NCBI GenBank assembly: GCA_963589235.1
Contig: CAVAJX010000074.1
Location: 1 to 27,051 of the forward strand
Source of the DNA: CAG-877 sp963589235
Lineage (GTDB): Bacteria > Bacillota_I > Bacilli_A > RF39 > UBA660
DNA: 27,051 nucleotides
Reading direction: 5' to 3'
The translations under genes and the position numbers were made by a program. Positions 1 through 8,348 of this stretch are shown one piece after another. Position 1 is the first letter of the stretch; every line of letters begins with the position of its first letter. Below the pieces are notes generated by a model. That model saw only the letters and a program-made list of their open reading frames with translations, searched no databases and had not been told where the DNA came from.

Positions 1-176
1 AAAATCTTAATCACTTTTTTGTATGCCTACTATACTAGGCTGTGAATAGTAACTGAAATCAAGAAAATTATATAAAATCTATAGTATACATTCAAAACAA
101 AAGTAGAATATAAATATATATTTATTACATTTTTATTATATATCTAACTTGGTATAAATTACCAGCATTTAGTCTA

Positions 177-205
177 TTGACAAACATTTGTTTGTAATTT
201 ATTAT
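177..205 (+). promoter_or_regulatory. sigma-A-type promoter upstream of dnaE
   Basis: A perfect -35 box TTGACA (177-182), a 17-bp spacer and a -10 box TATTAT (200-205, five of six consensus bases) form the best promoter match in the first 350 bases. The predicted transcript starts near 212, which leaves a leader of about 145 nt before dnaE. No other gene lies between, so it is assigned to the dnaE-lspA string. The match is read directly from sequence; activity is inferred. Confidence 0.75.
180..195. promoter_or_regulatory. palindromic candidate operator inside the dnaE promoter
   Basis: Perfect 7-bp inverted arms ACAAACA (180-186) and TGTTTGT (189-195) are separated by TT. The element overlaps the last bases of the -35 box and fills most of the spacer, so a bound protein would block RNA polymerase. 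Dyads of this length and position are typical of dimeric repressors such as TetR-family proteins. No regulator gene lies in the window to pair with it. Chance occurrence in AT-rich DNA cannot be excluded. Confidence 0.45.
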
Positions 206-349
206 AGTAAGACAAGATTATTAATTTACGCCATATCTATAATTCTTTTAGGTAAGGGTAATAACATAATCAGTTAAGTTCAACCTAAAGCGACAAATTT
301 ATTTATCTTTTATCCTATTACTTATGATAAAATAAAACTAGAGAAGGAG
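206..349 (+). other. dnaE 5' leader with a long-range stem
   Basis: This non-coding leader has no ORF with a ribosome binding site. TTTTAGGT (246-253) can pair with ACCTAAAG (283-290), including one G-U pair, enclosing a 29-nt loop. The leader ends in the dnaE Shine-Dalgarno site AGGAG (345-349). I do not recognise a known riboswitch. Positions 1-176 upstream are AT-rich and hold only a small hairpin at 25-40 (GCCTA/TAGGC) with no T-tract. Confidence 0.3.
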
Positions 350-358
350 ATGTTGTTC

Positions 359-3325
359 ATGTATATTCCATTATTTAATAAAAGCAACTACACATTACTA
401 TCAAGTTTATTAAAAATAAATGATTTAATAGAATATGCAAAGAAAAATAACCTTTCCTGCATAGCTCTAACTGATACAAATATGTATGGAACAATGGAGT
501 TTATAAAAAAGTGTGAGAAAAATGATATCAAACCAGTTGTTGGACTTCATATTATATTAGATGATTATAATCTTATTCTTTTAGCAAAGTCATATCAAGG
601 ATATAAAAGTCTTATCAAATTATCAACAATTCAAAATGAGAAAAAAGTAACAGAAGTTGACTTAAATAAATATAATTCTGATGTGATATGTCTTTTGCCA
701 TATGAATATAAAGGATTATTTACAAAACTAAAAGATATTTATTCATCAATTTATTTAGGATATAGAAATAAACAAGAAGAAAAAGAAACTTCAAAAATAA
801 CAAGCAATATAGTTTTCCTAAGAGAAAATCTAGCTTTATCTAAAACAGATTTAAAATATCTTCCATATCTATATCGAATAAGAGATGGAAAAACAATTAG
901 TGAAGAGATGATTTATGATATTGATAATCATGAATTAAATATTGATAATATATTGGATTTAACAAGTAATACAGGATTAGTTAATACAATTAAAATTGCT
1001 AATAGTTGTAACTTAGAGTTTCCAAAAGCAGTTAATCTTTTGCCAGAATATGAGTGTGATGATCCAGAAAAATATCTATTTGAACTTTGTAAAGTAGGTC
1101 TAGCCAAAAGACTAAATAATAATGAAATACCTGCTAATTATAAATCACGATTAACTTATGAGTTACAAACAATTAATACTATGGGCTTTCCAAATTACTT
1201 TTTAGTAGTTTATGACTTTATTAAATTTGCCAAGAAAAATAAAATTCTTGTAGGTCCTGGAAGAGGAAGTGCTGCAGGATCTTTAGTAGCTTATTCTTTG
1301 GGCATAACAGATATTGACCCTATAAAATACGATTTATTATTTGAAAGGTTTTTAAATCCAGAGAGAAAAACAATGCCTGATATTGATACTGACTTTCCAG
1401 ATAATCGTCGTGGTGAAGTAATAAAATATGTCATTGAAAAATATGGAGAAAAAAGAGTATCCGGTATAGTTACCTTTGGTACTTTAGGAGCAAAACAAGT
1501 AATAAGAGATGTATCAAGAGTTTTAAATATTCCTAGCTACAAAGTTGATAGTTTATGTAAATTTATTCCAGGTTTTACAAAAGACAAATTAAAAGACTTC
1601 TATACTAAAAATCCTTCCTTCAAAGCTAGAATTGATAGTGATACAACGCTAAAAATTATGTATGATATCGCAACAAGATTAGAAGGTTTTCCTAGACATA
1701 CCTCATCTCATGCTGCTGGAATTATTATGAGTAAAGTAGATTTAGATGAAGTTGTTCCTTTAACAACAGGTGATGGAATGTATCTAACAAGTTATTCTAT
1801 GGAATACTTAGAGGATTTAGGACTATTAAAAATGGACTTTTTAGGTCTAAAAAATCTAACAATTATAGATAATATAATAAATGATATTAAAACCTATACT
1901 GGAAAAACTATTGAGTTTTCTAAGATTCCTTTAGATGATAAAGAAACCTTAAAAATATTTGAAACGGCAAATACATCAGGAATATTCCAATTTGAGTCAA
2001 CTGGTATGAGAAACTTTTTAGTTCGTCTAAAACCAAACTCATTTGAAGATATCTTTGCCGCTATAGCGTTATTTAGACCAGGTGCCGCTATCAATATTGA
2101 TTCATATATTAGAAGAAAACATAATGAAGAAAAAGTAGAGTACCTAGATAAATCATTAGAAAGTATTACTAAAAACACTTATGGAATTTTAGTATATCAA
2201 GAACAAATAATGCAAGTTGCTAGAGTATATGCAAACTATACATTAGGAGAAGCTGACATCCTAAGAAGAGCCATGAGTAAGAAAAAAGTTGACCTATTAA
2301 AAAGTGAAGAAGAAAAGTTTATTGCTAAAAGTGTTAAAGCTGGACATAGTAGTGAGCAAGCTAAACAAATATTTAACTTAATTCTAAACTTTGCTGGATA
2401 TGGATTTAATAGATCACACTCAGTTGCTTATTCATTAATAGCTTACAAAATGGCTTACCTAAAATGTCATTATAAAACAATTTTCTTTGCTAATCTTCTA
2501 ACAAATGTCATTGGTAGTGAAACAAAAACTCATGAATACATCATGGAAGCAAAAGCTAATATGATTGAAGTGGAAAAACCAAGTATTAATGAGTCAGGAA
2601 ATAAATATCTTGTAAAGAATGATAAAATAATCTGCCCAATATCTAACATTAAATCTATTGGTACAGTAGTTACAAGTAAAATAGAAGAAGCAAAAAAGTC
2701 TGGCGATTTTATTGATATATATGACTGTTTCAGTAGGTTATATATAGCCGGTCTTGGTAAGAAAAACTTAGAGGTTTTAATATATGCTAATGTCTTTAAA
2801 AAATTCAATTATAATAGAGCGACACTAGTTTACAATTTAGATAATTTATTTAACTATGCTGAATTAACTAAAGACATTGAGCCGGATTTAGTTATGAAGC
2901 CAGAAATTGAGTTACAAAAAGAATATCGAGAAGATTTTCTACTAGAAAAAGAAAAAGAAGTCTTTGGTTTCTATCTATCATCACATCCAACTACAATGTA
3001 TAAAAAAGATAATCCATATTGCATAGAATTATCTGAAGTTGAAAAATACTTCTCTAAAAAAATAGACACTCTAATTTTAGTTGATAAAATAAAAGTTATA
3101 AGTACTAAAACTGGTGATAAAATGGCCTTCTTAACCGGCTCTGATGATACAAGTACAATGGAATATACATTATTCCCTAAAATATATAAAGAACATAGTA
3201 ACATAAAAGCAGGTGACTTACTAAAAGTAAGAGGTACCGTAGAAAAAAGATTAAATCAATATCAAATAATAGTAGAAAGAATAAAAGATTTACGTCTCTC
3301 AGGTGAAGAAAATGCAAAAAAATAA
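359..3325 (+). CDS. dnaE: DNA polymerase III alpha subunit (DnaE)
   Basis: This is the catalytic subunit of a replicative C-family DNA polymerase. About 988 residues are encoded, shorter than B. subtilis DnaE (about 1115) and E. coli DnaE (1160). Seen: an N-terminal PHP-type domain (about 1-200), the glycine loop GRGSAAGS, the catalytic Asp pair in PDIDTDF (D341, D343), a third Asp in MDFLGL (D493), a middle helical/HhH region and a C-terminal OB-fold (roughly the last 100 residues). The PHP metal motifs are degenerate: the usual HxHS reads NKSN and the TDHG segment reads TDTN, so no PHP phosphatase or exonuclease activity is expected. The ATG at 359 was chosen over the ATG at 350 because the SD AGGAG (345-349) abuts the earlier one and sits 9 nt from 359. 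The 3' end overlaps lspA. Confidence 0.95.
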   Translation: MYIPLFNKSNYTLLSSLLKINDLIEYAKKNNLSCIALTDTNMYGTMEFIKKCEKNDIKPVVGLHIILDDYNLILLAKSYQGYKSLIKLSTIQNEKKVTEVDLNKYNSDVICLLPYEYKGLFTKLKDIYSSIYLGYRNKQEEKETSKITSNIVFLRENLALSKTDLKYLPYLYRIRDGKTISEEMIYDIDNHELNIDNILDLTSNTGLVNTIKIANSCNLEFPKAVNLLPEYECDDPEKYLFELCKVGLAKRLNNNEIPANYKSRLTYELQTINTMGFPNYFLVVYDFIKFAKKNKILVGPGRGSAAGSLVAYSLGITDIDPIKYDLLFERFLNPERKTMPDIDTDFPDNRRGEVIKYVIEKYGEKRVSGIVTFGTLGAKQVIRDVSRVLNIPSYKVDSLCKFIPGFTKDKLKDFYTKNPSFKARIDSDTTLKIMYDIATRLEGFPRHTSSHAAGIIMSKVDLDEVVPLTTGDGMYLTSYSMEYLEDLGLLKMDFLGLKNLTIIDNIINDIKTYTGKTIEFSKIPLDDKETLKIFETANTSGIFQFESTGMRNFLVRLKPNSFEDIFAAIALFRPGAAINIDSYIRRKHNEEKVEYLDKSLESITKNTYGILVYQEQIMQVARVYANYTLGEADILRRAMSKKKVDLLKSEEEKFIAKSVKAGHSSEQAKQIFNLILNFAGYGFNRSHSVAYSLIAYKMAYLKCHYKTIFFANLLTNVIGSETKTHEYIMEAKANMIEVEKPSINESGNKYLVKNDKIICPISNIKSIGTVVTSKIEEAKKSGDFIDIYDCFSRLYIAGLGKKNLEVLIYANVFKKFNYNRATLVYNLDNLFNYAELTKDIEPDLVMKPEIELQKEYREDFLLEKEKEVFGFYLSSHPTTMYKKDNPYCIELSEVEKYFSKKIDTLILVDKIKVISTKTGDKMAFLTGSDDTSTMEYTLFPKIYKEHSNIKAGDLLKVRGTVEKRLNQYQIIVERIKDLRLSGEENAKK

Positions 3326-3782
3326 AAATAAAGTTGTTTATTTAACCTCAGCAATAGTATTGCTAACAGATCAAATTGTAAAACTATTAATTAAAACTAA
3401 TATGAGTTTAAATGAAGAAATCAGTATAATACCAAATTTCTTTTCAATTCAATATTTAAAAAATACAGGAGCTGCCTTTTCTATATTAGAAAATCAAACA
3501 ATACTTCTTGCAATAACAAGTATTATCTGTATAAGTGTAATAATTTACTACCTAAAAAAAGAAGAAACTTTAACTTCACCAATGTCTTTATCATTTGGAT
3601 TAGTACTAGGTGGAATACTTGGCAACTTAATTGACAGAATTGCTTATCAAGGAGTTGTTGATTTTCTTTCATTTAAAATATTCAATTACAACTTTCCTGT
3701 TTTCAACATTGCTGATATTGGAATAACCATTGGTGTATTCTTACTAATAATAATCTACATATCAAGAGATATAAAAAAGTAA
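3312..3782 (+). CDS. lspA: lipoprotein signal peptidase (signal peptidase II)
   Basis: Integral membrane aspartyl protease that removes the signal peptide from lipid-modified prolipoproteins. The 156-residue product has four hydrophobic segments, the usual size and topology. Family motifs are present: DQIVK near the N-terminus, KNTGAAFS, GNLIDR and FNIAD. The two catalytic aspartates are D108 and D135 from this start. A GTG at 3303 would add three residues, but the SD AGGTGA (3301-3306) fits the ATG at 3312. The start lies inside dnaE (14-nt overlap), so translation is probably coupled. Confidence 0.95.
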   Translation: MQKNKNKVVYLTSAIVLLTDQIVKLLIKTNMSLNEEISIIPNFFSIQYLKNTGAAFSILENQTILLAITSIICISVIIYYLKKEETLTSPMSLSFGLVLGGILGNLIDRIAYQGVVDFLSFKIFNYNFPVFNIADIGITIGVFLLIIIYISRDIKK

Positions 3783-3800
3783 TGAAAGGAAACTATTATT

Positions 3801-4676
3801 ATGACTAAATATAAAAAAATGGCGTGATCTAGAAATAAATCCTAAAGATATAAATACTAAGCTTGGAAAAATAACCAAAACAATCAATTACTATCCAGCT
3901 GGTAATGACGTTATAGAATGTGTAATTGAAAATAACAATGAAAAAAGAAATGCAGTACTAAAAATAGAACGCAGTAGAGTTAGCGACTTTGTTCAAGAAA
4001 AAGAAAATATCAACATATTACAAAAAAATAAATACTACGAAAAAGTTCTTAAAGTTTTAGATTTAGTAAAACATCAAAATAAAAACTGCCTTTTTCTAGA
4101 AAAAAGAACAGGTAATAAATTATCAGAAATCTTTAAAAAAGATAATTCTAAAAAAGAAGATTATTTATATAAATATGGAAAAGAACTAGCTATAATACAC
4201 AAAATACCAAAGAGCCAATTTAAAGATTCATATCAAAGAGATATAAATTGCATTGTAAAAACAGAAATAAAAGAATTACAGCCTTACGTTAGATATCTAA
4301 GTAAAAATCAAATAGAAACAAACAAAGATACTTTTATACATGGTGATTTTCACTATGGAAATATCCTATGGTATAAAGGAAAAATAAACACAGTTTTAGA
4401 CTTTGAATATTCAGGTAAAGGATTAAAGAACAAGATATTGCCTGGGCAACAGTTTTAAGACCAGGACAAAAGTTCATGGATAACATTAATGATATAAAAA
4501 TATTTTTATCTGGATACAAGGAAGAATTAAGTTTTAATTTTGATAATTATCTTTGGTGCTTAATTAATTGTTACAGCCATTTTTATAACATGAATAGTAA
4601 TAATAAAGAGTATTGCACAAAAATACTAGAACTATCAGAACAAATATCCAAAGAAAATAAAAAAGACATTCTTTAA
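3801..4676 (+). pseudogene. APH/choline-kinase-like phosphotransferase, two frameshifts
   Basis: Read across three segments, this is a protein-kinase-fold small-molecule phosphotransferase of about 290 residues. The ATG at 3801 follows an AAGGA SD and opens MTKYKK, then hits TGA at 3825 just after a run of seven A (3813-3819). Removing one A joins it to an open frame (3820-4458) that has no ATG of its own and carries the catalytic loop HGDFHYGN followed by VLDFEYSG, the Brenner and DFG-like motifs of this fold. A second shift near 4417-4430 restores the first frame (DIAWATVLRPGQKF onward to 4676). The shifts are opposite in sign, so the C-terminus is in register with the start. Possible explanations are a pseudogene, a homopolymer sequencing error, or slippage at A7. 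The substrate cannot be told. Confidence 0.8.
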
Positions 4677-4691
4677 TAAAATTATCTTATA

Positions 4692-4700
4692 TGTTAAAAT
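4692..4700 (+). promoter_or_regulatory. extended -10 promoter for rluD
   Basis: TG (4692-4693), one base, then TAAAAT (4695-4700) make an extended -10 element. The -35 position (4672-4677, TTTAAT) is weak. Transcription would start near 4707, leaving a leader of about 15 nt that is mostly the SD GAGGAGG (4709-4715). The same TGtTAAAAT string is used before ireB. Confidence 0.55.
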
Positions 4701-4721
4701 ATTACAACGAGGAGGTTTAGT

Positions 4722-5612
4722 ATGATTATCGTAGAAGAAGAAATACAAACAAGGATAGATTCTTATCTAGCTACTAAACTAGATATTTCTAGAAGTAAAA
4801 TTCAAAAACTAATCAAAGAAGGAAAAGTACTAGTAAACGATAAAGTGATAAGTGCAAATTACCTTGTTAAATTAAATGATCAAATACAAGTAAATGATGA
4901 GCTTAATTATGAGATAAGTGTTGAGCCAGAAAATATACCATTAGATATAGTTTACGAAGATGATGACCTTTTAGTCATAAACAAGGCTTCTGGTATGGTA
5001 GTTCACCCAGCACCTGGTCATTACACAAACACTCTAGTTAACGCTTTATTATATAGATTCAATATAACATCAGGTGACAAGATGCGTCCTGGAATAGTTC
5101 ATCGATTAGATAAAGATACATCTGGTCTTATGTTAGTTGCTAAAAATGAAGAAACACATGAAAAACTATCAAAAATGATCGGAAATAAAGAAGTAGAAAG
5201 ACGTTATTTAGCCATCACAACAGGTGTAATAAAAACAGATACAGGAACAATAGATGCTCCAATCGGAAGAGACCAAAGAAATAGACTTAAAATGCAAGTT
5301 ACAGATGTAAATGCCAAAGAGGCTATAACTCATTTCAAAGTCCTAAAAAGATATAAAGCTAATACCTTAATTGAATGTATTCTAGAAACTGGTAGAACAC
5401 ATCAAATAAGAGTACATTTAGCTTATATAAATTATCCTATTGTAAATGATCCATTATATGGAAAAGAAAAAAATTGTACAGAGTTTGGTCAAATGCTCCA
5501 TTCTAAAAGTATCAGATTTAATCATCCAAGAACTAATAAGGAACTTTATTTTGAAGTTGAGCCATCAAAAGAATTTAAAGAAAAATTAGAAGAATTAGAA
5601 AACGAAGAATAA
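4722..5612 (+). CDS. rluD: 23S rRNA pseudouridine synthase, RluA/RluD family
   Basis: Isomerises specific uridines of 23S rRNA to pseudouridine. The 296-residue protein has an N-terminal S4 RNA-binding domain (about 9-60) and a RluA-type catalytic domain. The catalytic Asp is D130 in HRLDKDTSG, and GRTHQIRVH lies further downstream. The length and the S4 domain match RluD/YlyB-type enzymes; exact target uridines cannot be read from sequence. The ATG follows a strong GAGGAGG site by 6 nt. In many Firmicutes lspA is followed directly by this gene, so the broken phosphotransferase looks like an insertion between the two. It ends 2 bp before the convergent TspO gene. Confidence 0.93.
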   Translation: MIIVEEEIQTRIDSYLATKLDISRSKIQKLIKEGKVLVNDKVISANYLVKLNDQIQVNDELNYEISVEPENIPLDIVYEDDDLLVINKASGMVVHPAPGHYTNTLVNALLYRFNITSGDKMRPGIVHRLDKDTSGLMLVAKNEETHEKLSKMIGNKEVERRYLAITTGVIKTDTGTIDAPIGRDQRNRLKMQVTDVNAKEAITHFKVLKRYKANTLIECILETGRTHQIRVHLAYINYPIVNDPLYGKEKNCTEFGQMLHSKSIRFNHPRTNKELYFEVEPSKEFKEKLEELENEE

Positions 5613-5614
5613 AA

Positions 5615-6073
5615 CTACAAAGTATTAATTACATATATAGTTAAAGCTAAAATAGAAGCAAATAACGAAAAGAGTACGTAAGGATCCAAAAACTTACTAC
5701 TTTTTTCTCTTAAGTTATTAGTTTCATGATATAAGAATAAACAAGATATAAATATCGCAACAGTATCAACAAATGCTAAAAAGTTATTTTTAAGACCAAA
5801 AAATATTAAAGTATAAGCCTGATTAAATATATAATTAAGAAGTAGAGCAGTCTTATAAGATTTAGGAATCTCTTTCCATTTATAATTAGTTACAACGCCA
5901 TAAATACTTATCGCAATAAAAATATAAAGAATTGTCCAAATTATTCCAAAGAAACCTTTAGGTGGACAGAAAAACGGTAATTTTATAGTATCAAAATAAC
6001 TATAATCAACAGGAACCATATTAGTAAGAAACCAAGGAGCTAAGCATAATACAAAAATAAGAATTTTTTTCAA
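5615..6073 (-). CDS. tspO: TspO/MBR-family membrane protein
   Basis: This small integral membrane protein has about five hydrophobic helices. The family signature is seen in the segment running from LPFFCPP through GIIWTILYIF (conserved PP, W and Y). TspO proteins bind porphyrins and other hydrophobic ligands; the role in Firmicutes is poorly defined. The frame opens with GTG at 6085, but that codon directly abuts AAGAG. The site AGAGGTG (6088-6082) suits a TTG start at 6073 (or 6076), giving about 152 residues. It converges on rluD with a 2-bp gap and no terminator between them, and diverges from the rhomboid gene. Confidence 0.8.
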   Translation of the reverse strand: MKKILIFVLCLAPWFLTNMVPVDYSYFDTIKLPFFCPPKGFFGIIWTILYIFIAISIYGVVTNYKWKEIPKSYKTALLLNYIFNQAYTLIFFGLKNNFLAFVDTVAIFISCLFLYHETNNLREKSSKFLDPYVLFSLFASILALTIYVINTL

Positions 6074-6111
6074 CAAAATAATCACCTCTTTTTTTATTTT
6101 ATGTTTTAGTA

Positions 6112-6117
6112 TATAAT
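6112..6117 (+). promoter_or_regulatory. -10 box for the rhomboid gene
   Basis: A consensus TATAAT lies 27 bp upstream of the rhomboid ATG in the 58-bp divergent intergenic region. The -35 region (about 6089-6094) is just T-rich, so the promoter is incomplete as read. The minus-strand tspO promoter must lie in the same AT-rich stretch, but I cannot pin it down. Confidence 0.4.
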
Positions 6118-6143
6118 ATTATTAACTTATTTAGGAGGGAAAC

Positions 6144-7295
6144 ATGGAAGCAGAATTAGAACTAGATGATAAAAATATAATGGTTATGAAATTGCTTCAT
6201 TACTTTATAACAGAAAAAAACTATAATCCTATAATTCTTCAAGGCGTAGAAAATGAAATCTGGCTAGAAAACCTAAATGAAGATTATAAAGTAGTTCGTA
6301 TAGTATCTGGTTATATTCATAATGATGCGCAATTTGATTTTGATAAATTTAAAACAAAAAGAATAATAAAGAAGATACGTAAAAAAACATTTTCACTTAG
6401 CATGAATGTTTTCAGTATATTTCTAAACTTAGGAGAAAATGTTACCGAAAATTTAAATGAAAATCCAAACGCTATATGTGTAAAAATAGATGATGAAGCT
6501 GATTTTAATAAGAATGATGTATTAAATAAAGCCTTCCCAGATTTAAATAAAAAATTGAAATTTACTGAAAAAGGAATGGAACTATTTATGAAAATAACTA
6601 ATGATATAAATAAACATAATCAAGAAGATGCTAGAAAAGTAGAAAGTGTTTTCAAAATAAAAAAACCAATAATAACTTATACATTAGTTATTATAAATAT
6701 TTTATTATATGTAATACCTATAATTTTAGGAAATTACGATGAATTAATAAGTAAGTATAGTATTTATGGGCCAAGTATAAGAGCTGGTGAATATTATCGA
6801 CTTATAACAGGAACATTTCTTCATGCTGGTATATTCCATTTACTATTCAACTGCTATGCATTATCAATTATTGGTAGTCAATTAGAAAGCTTTTTAGGAA
6901 AAACAAAATATATAATAATTTATTTATTTTCCGCTATCATTGGCTCACTTTTCTCAATAACATTTGCTGGTAATTACTATTCAGTTGGAGCATCAGGTGC
7001 TATCTTTGGCCTTATGGGCTCACTAGTTTACTTTGGCTATCACTACAGAGTTTATTTAGGAAATGTAGTAAAAAGTCAAATTATTCCATTAATATTAATG
7101 AACTTAGGAATTGGTTTCTTAACACCAGGTATTGATAATTCGGCTCACATTGGTGGCCTAATTGGTGGAGCTCTAATAACTATTGCTTTAGGAGTAAAAG
7201 ATAAAACTACAACATTTGAAAAAGTAAACGGTCTAATAGTAACACTATTGTTCTTAGCATTTGTAATATACATGGCTTTTGTTTATTCTGTATAG
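6144..7295 (+). CDS. rhomboid-family intramembrane serine protease (GluP-like)
   Basis: The 383-residue protein has a soluble N-terminal region (about 1-172) followed by a rhomboid core. The catalytic pair is seen as S284 in GASGAIFG and H335 in SAHIGG. An HxxxFHLLFN segment (H227-N236) and the QLESFLG helix are also typical. The layout of a cytosolic N-domain plus rhomboid resembles B. subtilis GluP/YqgP, but no C-terminal TPR region is present. It would cleave membrane proteins within or next to their TM helices; its substrate is unknown. The SD AGGAGGG (6133-6139) supports the ATG at 6144. It sits alone upstream of the ireB promoter. Confidence 0.92.
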   Translation: MEAELELDDKNIMVMKLLHYFITEKNYNPIILQGVENEIWLENLNEDYKVVRIVSGYIHNDAQFDFDKFKTKRIIKKIRKKTFSLSMNVFSIFLNLGENVTENLNENPNAICVKIDDEADFNKNDVLNKAFPDLNKKLKFTEKGMELFMKITNDINKHNQEDARKVESVFKIKKPIITYTLVIINILLYVIPIILGNYDELISKYSIYGPSIRAGEYYRLITGTFLHAGIFHLLFNCYALSIIGSQLESFLGKTKYIIIYLFSAIIGSLFSITFAGNYYSVGASGAIFGLMGSLVYFGYHYRVYLGNVVKSQIIPLILMNLGIGFLTPGIDNSAHIGGLIGGALITIALGVKDKTTTFEKVNGLIVTLLFLAFVIYMAFVYSV

Positions 7296-7301
7296 AAAAT
7301 A

Positions 7302-7330
7302 TTGTCATGGAAACAAATAAATGTTAAAAT
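7302..7330 (+). promoter_or_regulatory. promoter of the ireB operon
   Basis: TTGTCA (7302-7307), a 17-bp spacer and TAAAAT (7325-7330) preceded by TGt give both a good -35 and an extended -10. The predicted start is near 7337, about 22 nt before the ireB ATG. Confidence 0.7.
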
Positions 7331-7358
7331 AAAATTATAAATAAGATGAGGTGATTAG

Positions 7359-7610
7359 ATGTCACAAGATAAAACAAGTTTGTTTGAAGTTAAAAGTATT
7401 GATACTGAATTAACTCGTGATATTTTACATGAAGTTTATGAATCATTAAAAGAAAGAGGTTACAATCCTACCAATCAAATTGTTGGATACTTAATTTCTG
7501 GTGATCCTGGATATATTTCTAGCTATAAAGATGCTAGAAACAAAATTCAAGAAATTGATAGAGCTAAGATTGTAGAAATTCTATTAACAGAGTTTCAAAA
7601 ACAAAAATAA
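7359..7610 (+). CDS. ireB: IreB family regulatory phosphoprotein (DUF965)
   Basis: Small cytosolic protein (83 residues) of the IreB/YrzL family. In Enterococcus faecalis, IreB is phosphorylated on N-terminal threonines by the PASTA kinase IreK and affects cephalosporin resistance. Here an N-terminal threonine (T6) precedes LFEVKSIDTELT, and the body matches the family (YNPTNQIVGYLISGDPGYISS, then KDARNKI). The SD GAGGTGAT precedes ATG at 7359. The stop shares a base with the ruvX start (TAATG), so the two are translationally coupled. In B. subtilis the gene lies at the same place, before yrrK, but alaS, normally upstream, is absent here. Confidence 0.93.
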   Translation: MSQDKTSLFEVKSIDTELTRDILHEVYESLKERGYNPTNQIVGYLISGDPGYISSYKDARNKIQEIDRAKIVEILLTEFQKQK

Positions 7611-8026
7611 TGAAATATTTAGGACTTGATTTAGGAAGTCGTACTTTAGGAATGGCAATTAGTGATAACACTGGTCTAATCGCGACTAGTTATAAAACAA
7701 TTCGACACAATGAAGAATATGAAAGATTACTATCCGAAGTAAAAACTATTGTTGAAGAATTAAAAATAGACGCTATTGTCTTAGGCTTTCCTAAAAATAT
7801 GAATAATACTATAGGACCAAAAGGTGAACTTAGTTTATCATTTAAAGAACAACTTGAAAAAATTGTTGATATTCCTGTTTATTTACAGGATGAAAGACTA
7901 ACAACAAAGAGTGCAACTGATGCCTTAATTATGGGAAATGTATCCCGCAAAAAAAGAAAAAAAGTAGTTGATAGCTTAGCTGCTACCATCATACTACAGA
8001 CTTATCTGGATAAGAAAGGAAGATAA
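7610..8026 (+). CDS. ruvX: Holliday junction resolvase-like nuclease RuvX/YqgF
   Basis: RNase H-fold protein (138 residues) of the YqgF/RuvX family, linked in different bacteria to Holliday junction resolution and to pre-16S rRNA 5' processing. Seen: LGLDLGSRTLG at the N-terminus (D7 acidic residue), VLGFPKNMNN, QDERLTT and VDSLAA near the C-terminus, which supply the conserved acidic residues. Length is normal. The ATG overlaps the ireB stop by one base, and the DUF1292 gene follows one base after its stop. Confidence 0.93.
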   Translation: MKYLGLDLGSRTLGMAISDNTGLIATSYKTIRHNEEYERLLSEVKTIVEELKIDAIVLGFPKNMNNTIGPKGELSLSFKEQLEKIVDIPVYLQDERLTTKSATDALIMGNVSRKKRKKVVDSLAATIILQTYLDKKGR

Positions 8027-8027
8027 A

Positions 8028-8321
8028 ATGAAAGATAATAAATTTACAATGATTGATGAATCAGGTCAAGAAAGAGAATATGATGTTCTATTTACCTTTG
8101 AAAGTGAAGAGACAAATAAAAATTATATTGCATATACTGATAATACTAAAGATGAAACTGGAAACGTAGAAGTATATGCTTCAACTTATGATCCGGAGGA
8201 TCCAAATAGTAGATTAGAACCAATTGAAACTGAAAAAGAATGGAAAGTAATTGAAACAATTCTAGAAACATTACAAGAGGAAGTAAGAAAAAAAGTTCAA
8301 GATGAAAATAACGAGCAATAG
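8028..8321 (+). CDS. DUF1292 family protein (YrzB-like)
   Basis: Acidic small soluble protein (97 residues) matching the YrzB/DUF1292 family, of unknown function. The core is a run of beta strands (FTMIDESGQEREYDVLFTF, then NYIAYTDNT and VEVYASTYD). Family members nearly always sit between ruvX and mltG, as here, which supports the call. The start follows AAAGGAAG by 6 nt. The gene ends in TAG. Confidence 0.88.
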   Translation: MKDNKFTMIDESGQEREYDVLFTFESEETNKNYIAYTDNTKDETGNVEVYASTYDPEDPNSRLEPIETEKEWKVIETILETLQEEVRKKVQDENNEQ

Positions 8322-8335
8322 CTCTTATTTTTATT
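8313..8335 (+). terminator. weak hairpin plus T-rich stretch at the DUF1292/mltG junction
   Basis: GAGC (8313-8316) and GCTC (8321-8324) form a 4-bp GC-rich stem with loop AATA across the DUF1292 stop codon, followed by TTATTTTTATT. It is short and interrupted, so it may reduce rather than stop readthrough into mltG. Confidence 0.25.
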
Positions 8336-8348
8336 GAAAGGGAGAATT

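Noticed and set aside
25..40. Hairpin GCCTA/TAGGC as a terminator of an upstream gene
   Set aside because: The stem is only 5 bp, with a 6-nt loop and no T-tract on either strand; the T-run precedes it on the plus strand.
3801..4676. TGA read as Trp to explain the broken phosphotransferase
   Set aside because: The TGA at 3825 is followed by TAA in the same frame, and the protein continues in another frame; all other genes use TGG for Trp.
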